This document shows positions 45,912 through 57,193 of a stretch of DNA of 64,000 nt, piece after piece. The stretch comes from Rhinopithecus roxellana. Its lineage: Eukaryota > Chordata > Mammalia > Primates > Cercopithecidae. Numbering within the stretch: position 1 is the first letter of the stretch; the number at the start of each line of letters is the position of its first letter. A model generated the notes under the pieces. That model ran no database searches. It was given only the letters and a program-made list of their open reading frames with translations, and was not told where the DNA came from. The stretch covers positions 24,315,936 through 24,379,935 of the forward strand of contig NC_044568.1 of NCBI RefSeq assembly GCF_007565055.1, given 5' to 3'. Both the position numbers and the translations under genes were made by a program.

Positions 45912-46130
45912 TCCAGCCTGAGCAACTCTGTCTCTACAAAAAGTAAGAAAATTAGCTGGGTGTGGTGGCACATGCCTGTAGCTTTAGTCACTTGGTAGGC
46001 CAAGGTAGGAGAATCACTTGAGCCATGGAGTTTGAGGTTACAGTGAGCAGTAATTGTGCCCCTGAATTCCGGCCTGGATGACAGAGTGAGATCCTGCCTC
46101 TAGAAAATAAATAAATAAAACATAAATAAA
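45912..46130 (+). mobile_element. AluJ, 5'-truncated
   Basis: ttccagcctgagcaactctg to an (AAAT)n-like tail. Confidence 0.82.
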
Positions 46131-46218
46131 ACTTTGACAGCTATCCCAGCAGTTGCTTCCGTATATACATCTAATCATGACTTTCTCATGATTTCTGCTC
46201 AAAAGTAATCATTATTTC

Positions 46219-46220
<2 letters not shown>

Positions 46221-46252
<32 letters not shown>

Positions 46253-46532
46253 AGACGGAGTCTGGCTCTGTTGCCCAGGCTGGAGTGCAGTGGCGCAATC
46301 TCGGCTCACTGCAAGCTCCATCTCCCGGGTTCCCGCCATTCTCCTGCCTCAGCCTCCCGAGTAGCTGGGACTACAGGCGCCCGCCACCACGCCCGGCTAG
46401 TTTTTTGTATTTTTAGTAGAGACGGGGTTTCACCGTGTTAGCCAGGATGGTCTCGATCTCCTGACCTCGTGATCCGCCCGTCTCGGCCTCCCAAAGTGCT
46501 GGGATTACAGGCTTAAGCCACCGCGCCCGGCC
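46221..46532 (-). mobile_element. AluY (YRa-like)
   Basis: 31-nt T tract; placed in the tail of the next AluS; ggcttaagccaccgcg end. Confidence 0.9.
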
Positions 46533-46827
46533 TTTTTTTTTTTTTTGAGATAGAATCTTCCTTTGTTGCCCAGGCTGGAGTATAGTGGCGTGATCTCGGC
46601 TCACTGCAGCCTCTACCTCCCATGTTCAAGTGATTCTCCTGCCTCAGCATCCTGAGTAGCTGGGATTACAGGTGCACACCACCATGCCCAGCTAATTTGT
46701 GTATTTTTAGTAGAGGCAGGGTTTCACCATGTTGGTCAGGCTGGTCTCGGACCCCTGACCTCATGATCCACCTGCCTGGGCCTCCCAAAGTGTGGAGATT
46801 ACAAGCGTGAGCCACTGCGTCCGGCCC
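46533..46827 (-). mobile_element. AluS
   Basis: Outer duplication cattatttc(g/c)attttt at 46210 and 46827 encloses this copy and the preceding AluY. Confidence 0.9.
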
Positions 46828-46837
46828 ATTATTTCCA

Positions 46838-47140
46838 TTTTTTTTTTTGTTTTTTTGAGACGGAGTCTCGCTCTGTCGCCCAGGCTGGAGTGCAGTGTCC
46901 GGATCTCAGCTGACTGCAAGCTCCGCCTCCTGGGTTTATGCCTATTCTCCTGCCTCAGCCTCCCCAGTAGCTGGGACTACAGGTGCCCGCCACCTCGCCC
47001 AGGCTAGTTTTTTGTATTTTTTAGTAGAGACGGGGTTTCACCGTGTTAGCCAGGATGGTCTTGATCTCCTGACTGCGTGATCCGCCCGTCTCGACCTCCC
47101 AAAGTGCTGGCATTACAGGCTTGAGCCACCGCGCCCGGCC
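46838..47140 (-). mobile_element. AluYRa-type
   Basis: gtccggatctcagctgactg and ggcttgagccaccgcg; third of a tandem antisense trio. Confidence 0.92.
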
Positions 47141-47410
47141 TTTAGTTAATTTCTTGTGTTTCTTTGGTTTTAGTACCCATTGAAGTTTAGTCTTGCCCAG
47201 TTTTAAAATTTGATCTTTTTTCCCCCGCTTTTTCAAATCTACCATGTTGGTTTCTGAATTTTGATGTGTCTTTTAATTGACAATAGAATTTTAACCTTTT
47301 TTACACAAAATTGTACCCTGCTTTAAGCAGACCTCAATTACAAAAATTAATATTCAAAGTATATACAAATTGTTCAGAAATACCGATTTTTTTTTAAAAG
47401 TATATTCTAG

Positions 47411-47706
47411 GGCCAGGTGCGATGGCTCACACCTGTAATCCCAGCACTTTGGGAGGCTGAGGCGGGAGGATTGCTTGAGGCTGGGAGTTTGAGACCATCT
47501 TGGGCAAAATAGCAAGCTCCCATCTCTGCAAAATATAAAAAATTGGCCAGCATAGTGGCACATGCCTTTCGTCCTAGCTACTCAGGAGGCTGAGGCAGGA
47601 GGATAGCTTGAACCTAGGAGCTTAAGGCTGCAGGAGCTGTGATCATGCCACTGTACTCCAGTCTGGATGACAGAGCAGGACCCTACCTCAAAAAAAAAGA
47701 AAAAAA
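47411..47706 (+). mobile_element. AluS/J
   Basis: ggccaggtgcgatggctcac to an A-rich tail, which receives the following AluYRa. Confidence 0.88.
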
Positions 47707-48020
47707 GGCTGGGCGCGGTGGCTCAAGCCTGTAATCCAAGCACTTTGGGAGGCCGAGACGGGTGGATCACGAGGTCAGGAGATCGAGACCATCCTGGCTA
47801 ACACGGTGAAACCCCGTCTCTACTAAAAAATACAAAAAACTAGCCGGGCTGAGGTGGCGGGCGCCTGTAGTCCCAGCTACTGGGGAGGCTGAGGCAGGAG
47901 AATAGGCGTAAACCCGGGAGGCGGAGCTTGCAGTGAGCTGAGATCTGGCCACTGCACTCCAGCCTGGGTGACAGAGCGAGACTCCGAGACTCCGAGACTC
48001 CCTCTCAAAAAAAAAAAAAA
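47707..48020 (+). mobile_element. AluYRa-type with gagactcc triplication
   Basis: The 3' end has three gactccga units (47980-48000). Outer duplication gtatattctag at 47400-47410 and 48021-48031 encloses this and the preceding Alu. Confidence 0.92.
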
Positions 48021-48271
48021 GTATATTCTAGCAAAAATAATCAAGATAAGAACTAATGTGTTTGAAGAAGAATGTCAAATGTTACTGTATATTATGCTTC
48101 AAGTTTATAAACTTCGTATCAACATGAACACTTCATACAAGAAGAAATAGAAAAAGCACACATTCATCTTTGGTAATCAAAACACATTAAAATATAATTA
48201 CAGTATGTCAACTAATAGAACCATTTCCAGGTGTTAAAAATCAATATTATGTACCTAAGATTGTTAAATTC

Positions 48272-48497
48272 ATGTCCTACATACTTTTGGAATCTACAGA
48301 TAGTAGAATAGTGGTTGCCAGGGGAAATGGGGGTTAGTTATTTAAAGGATATAGAGTTTCAGTTTTGCAAGATGAGAGTTCTAGTTGGTTGCACAACAGT
48401 GTGAATGTACTTAACACTACTGAATGTATGCTTTAAAAATGGCTAAGATGGTAAGTTTTATGATATGTATATTTTATCACTTTTTTTAAGTTTTAAA
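48272..48497 (+). mobile_element. L1M 3'-end fragment
   Basis: gtggttgccaggggaaatgg, gttttgcaagatgagagttc, aatgtacttaacactactga, aatggctaagatggtaag. Confidence 0.82.
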
Positions 48498-48582
48498 GTC
48501 AGTGTTACATAATGAAGAAAATTTGGGTTTTTTCCAAGCACAAAATTATATGAACACTATTATTTAAATTAAGGTGTGTGTG

Positions 48583-48822
48583 TGTGGACATACAGTGGCT
48601 AACAGCCCAGACTCTACAGCCAGACAGAAGTCTGAATCTGGCTCTGTCATTTACTTTTCAGCTTGGACAGCTTACTTCACTTTTCTATGACTGAAGTTCC
48701 TCATCTACAGAATAGGTGTAATAATCCTGCCTGTCATATGGTCATTGTGAGGATTTTACATGAGTAGATACATGTGAAACCACTTTGAGTATGTGCCATT
48801 GACTAGGTGTCATGCTATTATT
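48583..48822 (+). mobile_element. MIR
   Basis: tctgaatctggctctgtcat, cttacttcacttttctatga, attgtgaggattttacatga. Confidence 0.8.
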
Positions 48823-48827
48823 ATTGT

Positions 48828-49127
48828 TAATTTTTTTTTTTTTTTGGAGGCAGTGTCTCACTCTGTCGCCCAGGCTGGAGTGCAGTGGCCGGATCTCAGC
48901 TCACTGCAAGCTCCGCCTCCCGGGTTTATGCCATTCTCCTGCCTCAGCCTCCCGAGTAGCTGGGACTACAGGCGCCCGCCACCTCGCCCGGCTAGTTTTT
49001 TGTATTTTTAGTAGAGACGGGGTCTGACCGTGTTAGCCAGGGTGGTCTTGATCTCCTGACCTCGTGATCCACCCGTCTCGGCCTCCCAAAGTGCTGGGAT
49101 TACAGGCTTGAGCCACCGCGCCCGGCC
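48828..49127 (-). mobile_element. AluYRa-type
   Basis: Antisense full length; tattatta flanks both ends. Confidence 0.92.
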
Positions 49128-49242
49128 TATTATTAATATTATTTAAAGTACTACATAAAATTTCTGGTTGTGTGTTAAAATATATTTACTTAGAATACAT
49201 TTAAAAATCAAGCCTATTTAGTGTTTAGTGTATGAAGTAAAT

Positions 49243-49549
49243 TTTGTGTGTGTGTGTGTGTGTATGTGTGATGGAGTCTCACTCTGTCACCCAGGCTGGA
49301 GTGCAGTGGCACAATGTTGGCTCACCGCAACCTCTGCCTCCCGGGTTCGAGTGATTATCCTGCCTCAGTCTCCTGAGTAGCTGGGATTACAGGTTCCCGC
49401 CACCACACCTGGCTAATTTTTGTATTTTTAGTAGAGACGCGGTTTCACCATGTTGGCCAGGCTGGTCTCAAACTCCTGACCTCAGGTGATCTACCTGCCT
49501 CAGCCTCCCAAAGTGCTGGAATTACAGGAATGAGCTGCCGTGCCCAGCC
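49243..49549 (-). mobile_element. AluS with (TG)n in place of poly-T
   Basis: gtgtgtgtgtgtgtgtatg then gatggagtctcactctg; flanks tgaagtaaattttg and tgaaataaaattta. Confidence 0.9.
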
Positions 49550-49576
49550 TTGAAATAAAATTTAGTATCTTGTTTT

Positions 49577-49730
49577 GGGGGGCAGATAGGGTCTCACTCT
49601 GTTGCCCAGGCTGGAGTGCAGTGGTGCGAACACGACTCATTGTAGCCTCAACCTCCTGGGCTCAAGCAGTTCTCCCTCCTTGACCTCCCAAAGTGCTGGG
49701 AATACATGTGTGAACCACTGCACACAGCCT
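49577..49730 (-). mobile_element. Alu monomer (dimer with large deletion)
   Basis: Duplication aaatttagt(a/g)tctt at 49558 and 49732. Confidence 0.85.
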
Positions 49731-50030
49731 AAAATTTAGTGTCTTTCAGTGATTGCTAGATCTCTTTGTCAGTGAGTTAATTAATCTAATGGGCTGATAG
49801 CAGCTGAGGATATCCCCAAGCATACTTGTTAGCTAAGGGAAGAAAATGGAGGGATATATGTGATGTATTTGTTTTCTTTGATGCTGTTATAATTCTTGTG
49901 ATTTTCATATGTGAATACAAGACTTCCACACCATGCCCTTTCATTCTATATCTGTAAAATTTAGGATCTTTAAAATGTGTAATATACATTTTTTATAATT
50001 CTGAACCTTTTTGCTCATGCCATTTGTTCC

Positions 50031-50310
50031 CTGATGTAGAATGTTCTTTTCTGTCCGCCAAGGCCCAACCTGAATGTTGTTGTTAAATATCAGACCTTTC
50101 CTTAGTCTTCTTAATCATAATCATAAAGCCCTTCCACTCTGTAGCACTTTTTATTTCTACTAGTGTTCTTATTGAACAACATGTTGAAACAATTATAAAC
50201 ATTAGTGCCCTCCACTTTATGGCAGTCCCATGAGATGGAACCGCTGATTTTTGTGTCTTCCACATTACCTACCACAATGCTTTGTACACTGCTTAGTTGT
50301 TCATTGGATA
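50031..50310 (+). mobile_element. Possible L2 3' end
   Basis: ttttgtgtcttccacattac and accacaatgctttgtacact resemble the L2 tail; weak. Confidence 0.35.
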
Positions 50311-51023
50311 TCTACAAAAAACAGCCCCTATCCTGACTGTCTGAAAACTAGAATTATAGGAGAGCCTGCTAGGATAGTTCAAGTAGATAATACATATTGA
50401 TGGTGTCGGGAAAGATTCTAAATATAATCTGTTGGTTTATATTAACTAGTTAAGTAAAGTAATAAACCCCAAGTGTGTTGGGCTGTATTCTGCATTAGGG
50501 ACTGAAAAATATATAGATTAAAATGCGTTGTTTCTGTCTTTGATCAACTCTCAGTCTTGAGGGAAAAGGATGGATAAACAGATCATTGCAGTGTACTTTT
50601 GCAACCACCATACACAATGGAGGTTCAAAAAGGGGACAGTGGCAGTGTAGAGGAAGCTTAAGTCTGCCTCTGCTTGGGAGATTCACAGAATAGTACATTT
50701 CGAGGGATTTGAAGGAATAATGTGTTTTGCCAGCTGGACAAGTTGGGGAAAGCATTCTGGGCAGGACAAACAGTGTATGCAAAGGCATGGAGGAGTAAGA
50801 GAGCCTGCCAAGTCAGAGAGTGTGATTGGTCAGTATTTCTGGAGCAAGCTAACATGGCCTTAAATGAATATAGGAATCATTTTCTAAAAAGTGCTCTTCA
50901 GCTGCATTATATTTGGAGATTAACTATTTGACAATTAATGGAACAACTATTGAAAGCTTTTGTATGTATTTTGCTTTACGTAAAACTCTAGATTGATTGA
51001 CTAAGAATTGTCTGTTCTAAATT
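50311..51023. other. Intron 5 sequence, probable old repeat at 50590-50800
   Basis: gcattctgggcaggacaaac and gtatgcaaaggcatggagga are words of a dispersed old repeat; remainder unassigned. Confidence 0.4.
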
Positions 51024-51325
51024 GCAGTGGCTCACACCTTTAATCTCAGCACCTTGGGAGGCTGAGGGAGGATTGCTTGAGCCCAGGAGTTCAAGACCAG
51101 CCTGGGCAACATAGCAAGACTTTGTCTCTACAAAAAATTTAAAAACTAGCTGAGCATGGTAGCGTGTGCCTGTTTTCCCAGCTACTTGGGAGGCTAGGTG
51201 GGAGGATCACTTGAGCCCAGGAGGTCAAGGCTGTAGTGAACTATGATTGTGACACTGCACTCCAGCCTGGGCAACAGGTCAAGACCCTGTCTCCCCGACC
51301 CCACAAAAAAAAATTAAATAAATAC
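51024..51325 (+). mobile_element. AluJ
   Basis: attgcagtggctcacaccttt to aaaaaaaaattaaataaat. Confidence 0.86.
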
Positions 51326-51482
51326 ATTGTTAATTTGATTTTTCTAATTTAAAATGTTGGAAGTCTATTTTGGTATGTGAGTTTATATGTATATATGAAC
51401 AGAAATATAGTCTGTTGATAGAAATGTCACATAATTTCTTGCTCAGATAGATTGTTTCTACTTGTTTTTTTGTCAGTGATTG

Positions 51483-51642
51483 AAAGCATGGTCTTTGTAG
51501 TCAGGCGTAGTTGAGATTCCTGCTCCATCACTTGCCTCAAGAGCCCTAATTTTCTCACAGAAATTGAGTATTAAATGGGAAAATGCTTGTAAAGCACTTA
51601 ATATGATGGTTGGTATGTGTATACCTACAGTAAATAATAGCT
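51483..51642 (+). mobile_element. MIR
   Basis: gattcctgctccatcacttg, attaaatgggaaaatgcttg, taaagcacttaatatgatgg. Confidence 0.7.
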
Positions 51643-53469
51643 CTAAAGTACTTCTTTAGCACTAAAAGCTCCACCATAATGCTGGTTCCAGTTAATTGAA
51701 TTATTTGGCTAACAAGAACATCCTTTTAGTTCTCTGAAGTGTTTCAGAGCACTTTCCCTGCATTATGACCTAGAGCATAGAGAAAACAGTTATATTTTCA
51801 TCAATGATTTAAGATCCTGTAGTCCCTTATGGCAGTAATTTAAAACATCAGTTCTTGTAGAGAACTGTCATCTAGAAAATTGGGCTGGAATCTGACTCCA
51901 GCGCATACACTGGCAATCACATAGTGGAGTTTGGGGTTTGTGTGTCTTTTGGCACTTTGTGTGTATGTATTTTGCTTCTCTTTTTTTTCCATCCATAAAA
52001 AATTCCTAATGTCAGCTTATTTTCTTACAGTTTACCTTCTTTTTCCTAAAAAGAATATCAGAGAAAAATGTTATTTCCCCTCTGTAATTCAGATATCTTT
52101 AGAGATTCAAACATTATCTAATCTAACATTATTACAGTTGATGAAACTGAGAATCTCCAAAAAATTGACTTGCTCTCCCTCAAATATTTGGTTAATGGCA
52201 GAAAAAGTGAGTATTTAAACCAGTTTCCTAACCAGGAGGCCTGCACAAATACAGCTTAGTGCTGGCAAATTAATTTCCACACCACCCATAAAGACGCTTA
52301 AGCCGAAAAATAAAATCTGCCAGGAGGGATTAAGAACCGTTTTGCCTGGAATAGAAAAGGCTGAGGCAGAAAAGAATAATAATGGTTCTAGTGGGTGGTC
52401 CTGATGCCTGGCTGGAGAGGAGGGCCAGAGAACAGTGGTAACTCGTGGGTGGCAGCAACTCAGTAAACGGCCTGTGGAAGCTTGAGATCCTGGCAGCACA
52501 GAGGCTTAGGGATGTCCTCCACTGTTTGGATAACCTCTGAGGCCTCCAGCCCTGCCATTCTAAACTTGTAACAGTGGTGCTCCTGAGTATTTAATCTGTG
52601 TGTAAGGTTAAGATTACTAAGAGGGGGAAGCAGAACTCCAAGTGGTTGGTGGCCCTAGGGGTTTTGATTTTCACCAATGTCTTTTAACCTGAAACTAATT
52701 CTGAAATTCCTTGAGCCTACTTCCATTTCACCATGTGTAAAATTTAGAAAGTTTTCAGTCCTTCATGATAGGATTTAGTGTTTTCTTTTTCTCATTTTTC
52801 TGGAAAAGCCTATTTCAGTAGTACAATATTTTTGTTACCTTTCAGAGGTAATGGCAGATTATCATTAACTTGAAGTGAGAAACTATAGTGAAATGCAGAA
52901 GCATTGTTTATGTTAGTAACCTTTACCAAATACTCTTAAATCACTGATATACATTAAAATGATATACATAAGGTACAGAATACTGTGTATAATATCTTAC
53001 TCTCTGGGTATTTTTCTTACTCCGTGGGTGATTTTTGTTTGAATGTGCATAGTCATTCTCTAGTAGGATATGTAAGAAACTGGAACTAGAAACTATGGGG
53101 GAGAACCAGATATCTGGGGGGCAAAATAAGCAAATTATTATTTTTCACTATATTATCTTCTATACCTTATGAATTTTGTATCATTAATTACCTATTTAGA
53201 AAAAAATAGAATTTGCTTTTAGTATTACACAGAATAATGAAAACAGAAGATTCTAGACCTTGCTATCTCTATTCTCTAGCATATAGGCTGTTTTTTATGT
53301 GAAACCCTTCCTTCATTTGAAATTGTATACAGAGCCCCACTGTATAAAATAGTTTTTTTTAAAGGCACTGCTCTGGGCAAAGCCAGGGTAGGGATTGTTC
53401 TGGTCTCCCTCCGGTGTCCCTGGGGGTGTTTTTACGGCACCCAGTGGGTGGCAGAACATAACGAGGACT
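51643..53469. other. Longest repeat-poor stretch of the window
   Basis: About 1.8 kb with no Alu and no element I can name. A 94-codon antisense frame at 52215-52499 has no recognisable family. Confidence 0.5.
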
Positions 53470-53620
53470 CTGGATGTAGTGGAATGAGCACGAGGTTTTG
53501 CATCAGGGCTCCACTACTTGTTGCCACATAGCTTTGAGAAGATTGCCTATTCTCATTGAGCCTCATCACTAAAACCTCCCTCCCAGGTTGTCGCAGAGCT
53601 CAGTATCTGAGGCTTAGAAT
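53470..53620 (+). mobile_element. MIR, degraded
   Basis: tagtggaatgagcacgaggt, gggctccactacttgttgcc, tattctcattgagcctcatc. Confidence 0.6.
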
Positions 53621-53879
53621 GGGGACTCAGTGGAAGCCAGTTTCTTTACCCCTCCTTTCTGTGCACTTGGCTCACAACATATCTGGAGTGGCAGGAAAGC
53701 AGTAAAAGTAGTCATATCCTAACTTTAGATTTCGAAAGTCAAAGATACTATTTTGCCAAGCTATTTTAGATTCTGGTGTTTTTTGTTTGGTGGATTGGTT
53801 GGTTTGGTTTTTGAAACAACCAGTAAAGGATTTTGGACTTTTCTTGGCTTTGTTGGAGGCTACCAGTTACTCTGGGGGT

Positions 53880-54050
53880 TGAGTAGTGACTAGAAGTGGG
53901 TATGAAAAGAACTTTCCACATTCTGGTAATGTTAGTTCTTGACCTGGATGCTAGTTAGGTGGGTGTGTTCGCTTTGTGAAAATTCATCATTACATACTTA
54001 ACAATTTGGGCACTATTCTGTACTTGTATAAAAAGAAGGCTTTTAAAAAG
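53880..54050 (+). mobile_element. L1M 3' tip
   Basis: tcttgacctggatgctagtt and tgtgttcgctttgtgaaaat match the L1M 3' end. Confidence 0.7.
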
Positions 54051-55107
54051 AAAAAATAATCACAGACGTTACTTTTGTGAAATGCTGTCCATTGGCATCT
54101 GTTGCCATATAGAAGCATCCTAGTGCCTTTTCTGAGAATCCTTCCTTGATCTGAAAATGTTGACTTGTTTCCCATGGCCTTTCTTTTTGGGGTATATATG
54201 TCTATAACTAATTCAGATGTCTTTTGTGAAGGAAGATTGAGGTTAATAAAGGACAGATTTCATGCTCTGATCATAGTTAAGTTGGAAAGATAGCAACTTA
54301 TACACTACTCTCTGTTTCTAGAGACTGCCTTCAGCTTTATTGGCCTCTTGACCTAAACCTGTAATATAGCACTCTTGGCTCTTAACTCAGCTCCAAGGTG
54401 ACAGGGTGCTTAAAGATATTTTCTCTATTATCTTAAAAATGCCTACATTTGGTTAGATTATAAAGTGGCAGCAAATAAATGGTTGTCTTTAATGTCAGAG
54501 AATGGGTAAATTATTGTTTATCCTACTATAAGCAATTTTAATACAATTCAAATCATAGGAGAATTTTATGTGGAAACTATTTGGAAATAAAAACAGGCAA
54601 AAAGTTTTATGTGGTTTTTGTATTTGTATTTTGCATAGTTTTGGGGGCTTCAATTCTGTGTGGTCCAAGAAAAAAATCTCAGCCTCTTATTTATTTTAAA
54701 TTTGCAAAGACTTCAGTTTTCAAATCATTTAACTCTACCAATATTCTTTCTTGTGTATGGACAAATCAACATGAGAACATGTCTGTACTAGGCCTTCCTG
54801 GGATGTATTTTGGGTAATGGCAATAGATGAGAATGAACTGGGAGTATGAACTCAGACTGAGAATGAGAATCGGAAGAGGATTAATGAATGAGGAAAAGGA
54901 TACAAAATCTGACTTCCCCCACTACCAGAGGAAGAGAGTCTTGGTTCTCTATCAGAGGAGCTATAGACTTTATTAAGATTTATTTTGTTTCAGCCTTGTT
55001 TTAGTTTCTAAAACTTACTCTATCTGCAGGATACGGATTTTTCAACATTTGAGTAGTTATTTGAAAAGTTCATAAATGTAAATGCGAAGTGATGAGCAAC
55101 TTTGTTA
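54051..55107. other. Intron 5 sequence without a recognised element
   Basis: Nothing seen in about 1 kb. Confidence 0.5.
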
Positions 55108-55325
55108 TAATAACAGCATCATGAGTGCATCCTATGTGCCAGGCAGTAAATACATTATAATTTTGGCTTTATATTTGCTTTTTAAATGCTCTTGTAAGTT
55201 ACATCTTCATTTTGAGGAACCGAGGCTAAGAGAGAATAAGAAACTTGCCTAAGGTCACATAGCTAAAGTGGTAGAGCCATTGTGGTCCAAGCCCAGAAAT
55301 GTAGATTCCCACTATTCCATTTTAA
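55108..55325 (-). mobile_element. MIR
   Basis: cctatgtgccaggcagtaaa, gaggaaccgaggctaagaga, cctaaggtcacatagctaaa. Confidence 0.8.
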
Positions 55326-55477
55326 AATGTTACTTTATATTTAAAATTTTCCTTAGGTTGCATACTTTGTAAGAACTATATTTTTTGACATGCCTGTTGG
55401 ACCCGCTCTCGCAGACTGCTTATCTGACAGATGTTTATAATTGTCTGCTGACCTTTTTTTAACCTTTTAAAATTTTT

Positions 55478-55993
55478 TTTTTAATTTAAGTTCTGGGATA
55501 CATGTGCAGAATGTGCAGGTTTTTTACATAGGTATACCTGTGCCATGGTGGTTTGCTGCACCTATCAACCCATCATCTAGGTTTTTGTTGTTGTTGTTTG
55601 TTGTTGTTGTTGTTGTTTTGAGACAGAGTTTCACTTTTGTTACCCAGGCCAGAGTGCAATGGCACGATCTCGGCTCACCACAACCTCCACCTCCCAGGTT
55701 CAAGCAATTCCCCTGCCTCAGCCTCCCGATCATCTAGGTTTTAAACCCTGCAGGCATTAGGTATTTTTCCTGATGCTCTCCCTCCCCTTCCCCCCGACCT
55801 CTCGACAGGCCCCTGTGTGTGTGATGTTCCCCTCCCTGTGTCCATGTGTTCTAATTGTTCAACTCCCACTTATGAGTGTGAGCATGCAGTGTTTGGTTTT
55901 CTGTTCCTGTGTTAATTTGCTGAAATGATGCCTTCCAGCTTCATCCATGTCCCTGCAAAGGACATGAACTCATTCTTTTTTATGGCTGCTTTT
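55478..55993 (-). mobile_element. L1PA/PB-type 3' fragment, 5'-truncated
   Basis: taagttctgggatacatgtg, ccatggtggtttgctgcacc, cttcatccatgtccctgcaa. Duplication tttttaacctttt at about 55456 and 55989 marks the insertion; an Alu sits inside. Confidence 0.85.
55586..55728 (-). mobile_element. Truncated Alu inside L1
   Basis: 143-nt right arm; 14-bp perfect duplication atcatctaggtttt at 55572-55585 and 55729-55742. Confidence 0.93.
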
Positions 55994-56064
55994 TAACCTT
56001 TTTAATGAGTTTGGGGAAAGTGCATTCCTTTCTCTCGTGTTGGGACTTAAAATTTGTGCTTTGA

Positions 56065-56360
56065 GGCCGGGCGCGGTGGCTCATGCCTGTAATCGCAGTA
56101 CTTTGGGAGGCCGAGGTGGGCGGATCATGAGGTCAGGAGATCGAGACCATCTTGGCTAACATGGTGAAACCCCATCTCTACTAAAAATACAAAAAATTAG
56201 CTGGGCGTGGTGGCAGGCGCCTGTAGTCCTAGCTACTCGGGAGGCTGAGGCAGGAGAATGGCGTGAACCCAGGAGGCGGAGCTTGCAGTGAGCCGAGATC
56301 GGGCCACTGCACTTCAGCCTGGGTGACAGAGCAAGACTCCGTCTCAAAAAAAAAAAAAAA
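56065..56360 (+). mobile_element. AluY
   Basis: ggccgggcgcggtggctcatg to a 15-nt A-tail. Confidence 0.92.
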
Positions 56361-56474
56361 CTGTGCTGTGTGTCTCCTCCAGACTTAGCAATAGGGAGAA
56401 CTAGCAGTGACTAAGGAGGCTGACATTAATGCCAATTGTAAGTTAAAGGCTCATCTTTTCCATAGGTCTCATTC

Positions 56475-56612
56475 TGTGTTCTGACTCTGCCTCCAACTAT
56501 GTTACTTAGGGGAAATCACTTAACCTTAATCTTAGGCTGTCATCTGCACAATGAGAGTTGAATCAGATCTCTCAAGTACTTTGCCACTCTAAAATTCTAT
56601 AATTCTGTGTTC
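56475..56612 (+). mobile_element. MIR-type
   Basis: aatcacttaaccttaatctt and cactctaaaattctataatt. Confidence 0.6.
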
Positions 56613-56663
56613 AGAATTTTATTTATTTTTCTCCCTTCCTTCCCCCTGAATTTCATTTATTTC

Positions 56664-56945
56664 TTTATTTATTTTGAGATAAAGTCTCACTCTGCTGCCC
56701 AGGCTGGAATGCAGTGGCCGGAACTCGGCTCACTGAAACCTCTGCCTCCCGGGTTCAGGTGATTCTCCTGCCTCAGCCTCCCGAGTAGCTGGGATTACAG
56801 GTGCGCACCACCATGCCTGAGTAATTGTTGTATTTTTAGTAGAGATGGGGTTTCACCATGTTGGCCAGGCTGATCTCGAACTCCTCACCTCAGGTGATTT
56901 GCCCGCCTTGGCCTCCCAAAGTGTGGGGATTACAGGCGTGAGCCA
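56664..56945 (-). mobile_element. AluS, fused to AluJ
   Basis: Stops within the left arm at gtgagcca and continues directly in the AluJ. Confidence 0.87.
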
Positions 56946-57193
56946 AGTGGTGCAGTCTTATAGCTCACTGCAGCCTTAATATCCTGGGCTCAAGCAGTTC
57001 GTGCCTCAGCCTTCCAAGTAGCTGGGATTCCAGCCATGTGCTACCATGCTCAGCTAACTTTTAAAAATTATTTATAGGGGCAGGATCTCACTACGTCACT
57101 CAGGCTGGTCTTGAACTTCTGGGATCAAGTAATTGTTCCACCTCAGCCTCCGAAAGTGCTGTAAACTGTAGGCATGAGCCACTATGCCCAGCT
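56946..57193 (-). mobile_element. AluJ lacking its tail
   Basis: Begins tggtgcagtcttatagctc and ends atgcccagctg. Confidence 0.82.

Noticed and set aside
52215..52499. 94-codon antisense frame in intron 5
   Set aside because: No family recognised, no splice or promoter signs; kept only as a note on the unassigned stretch.
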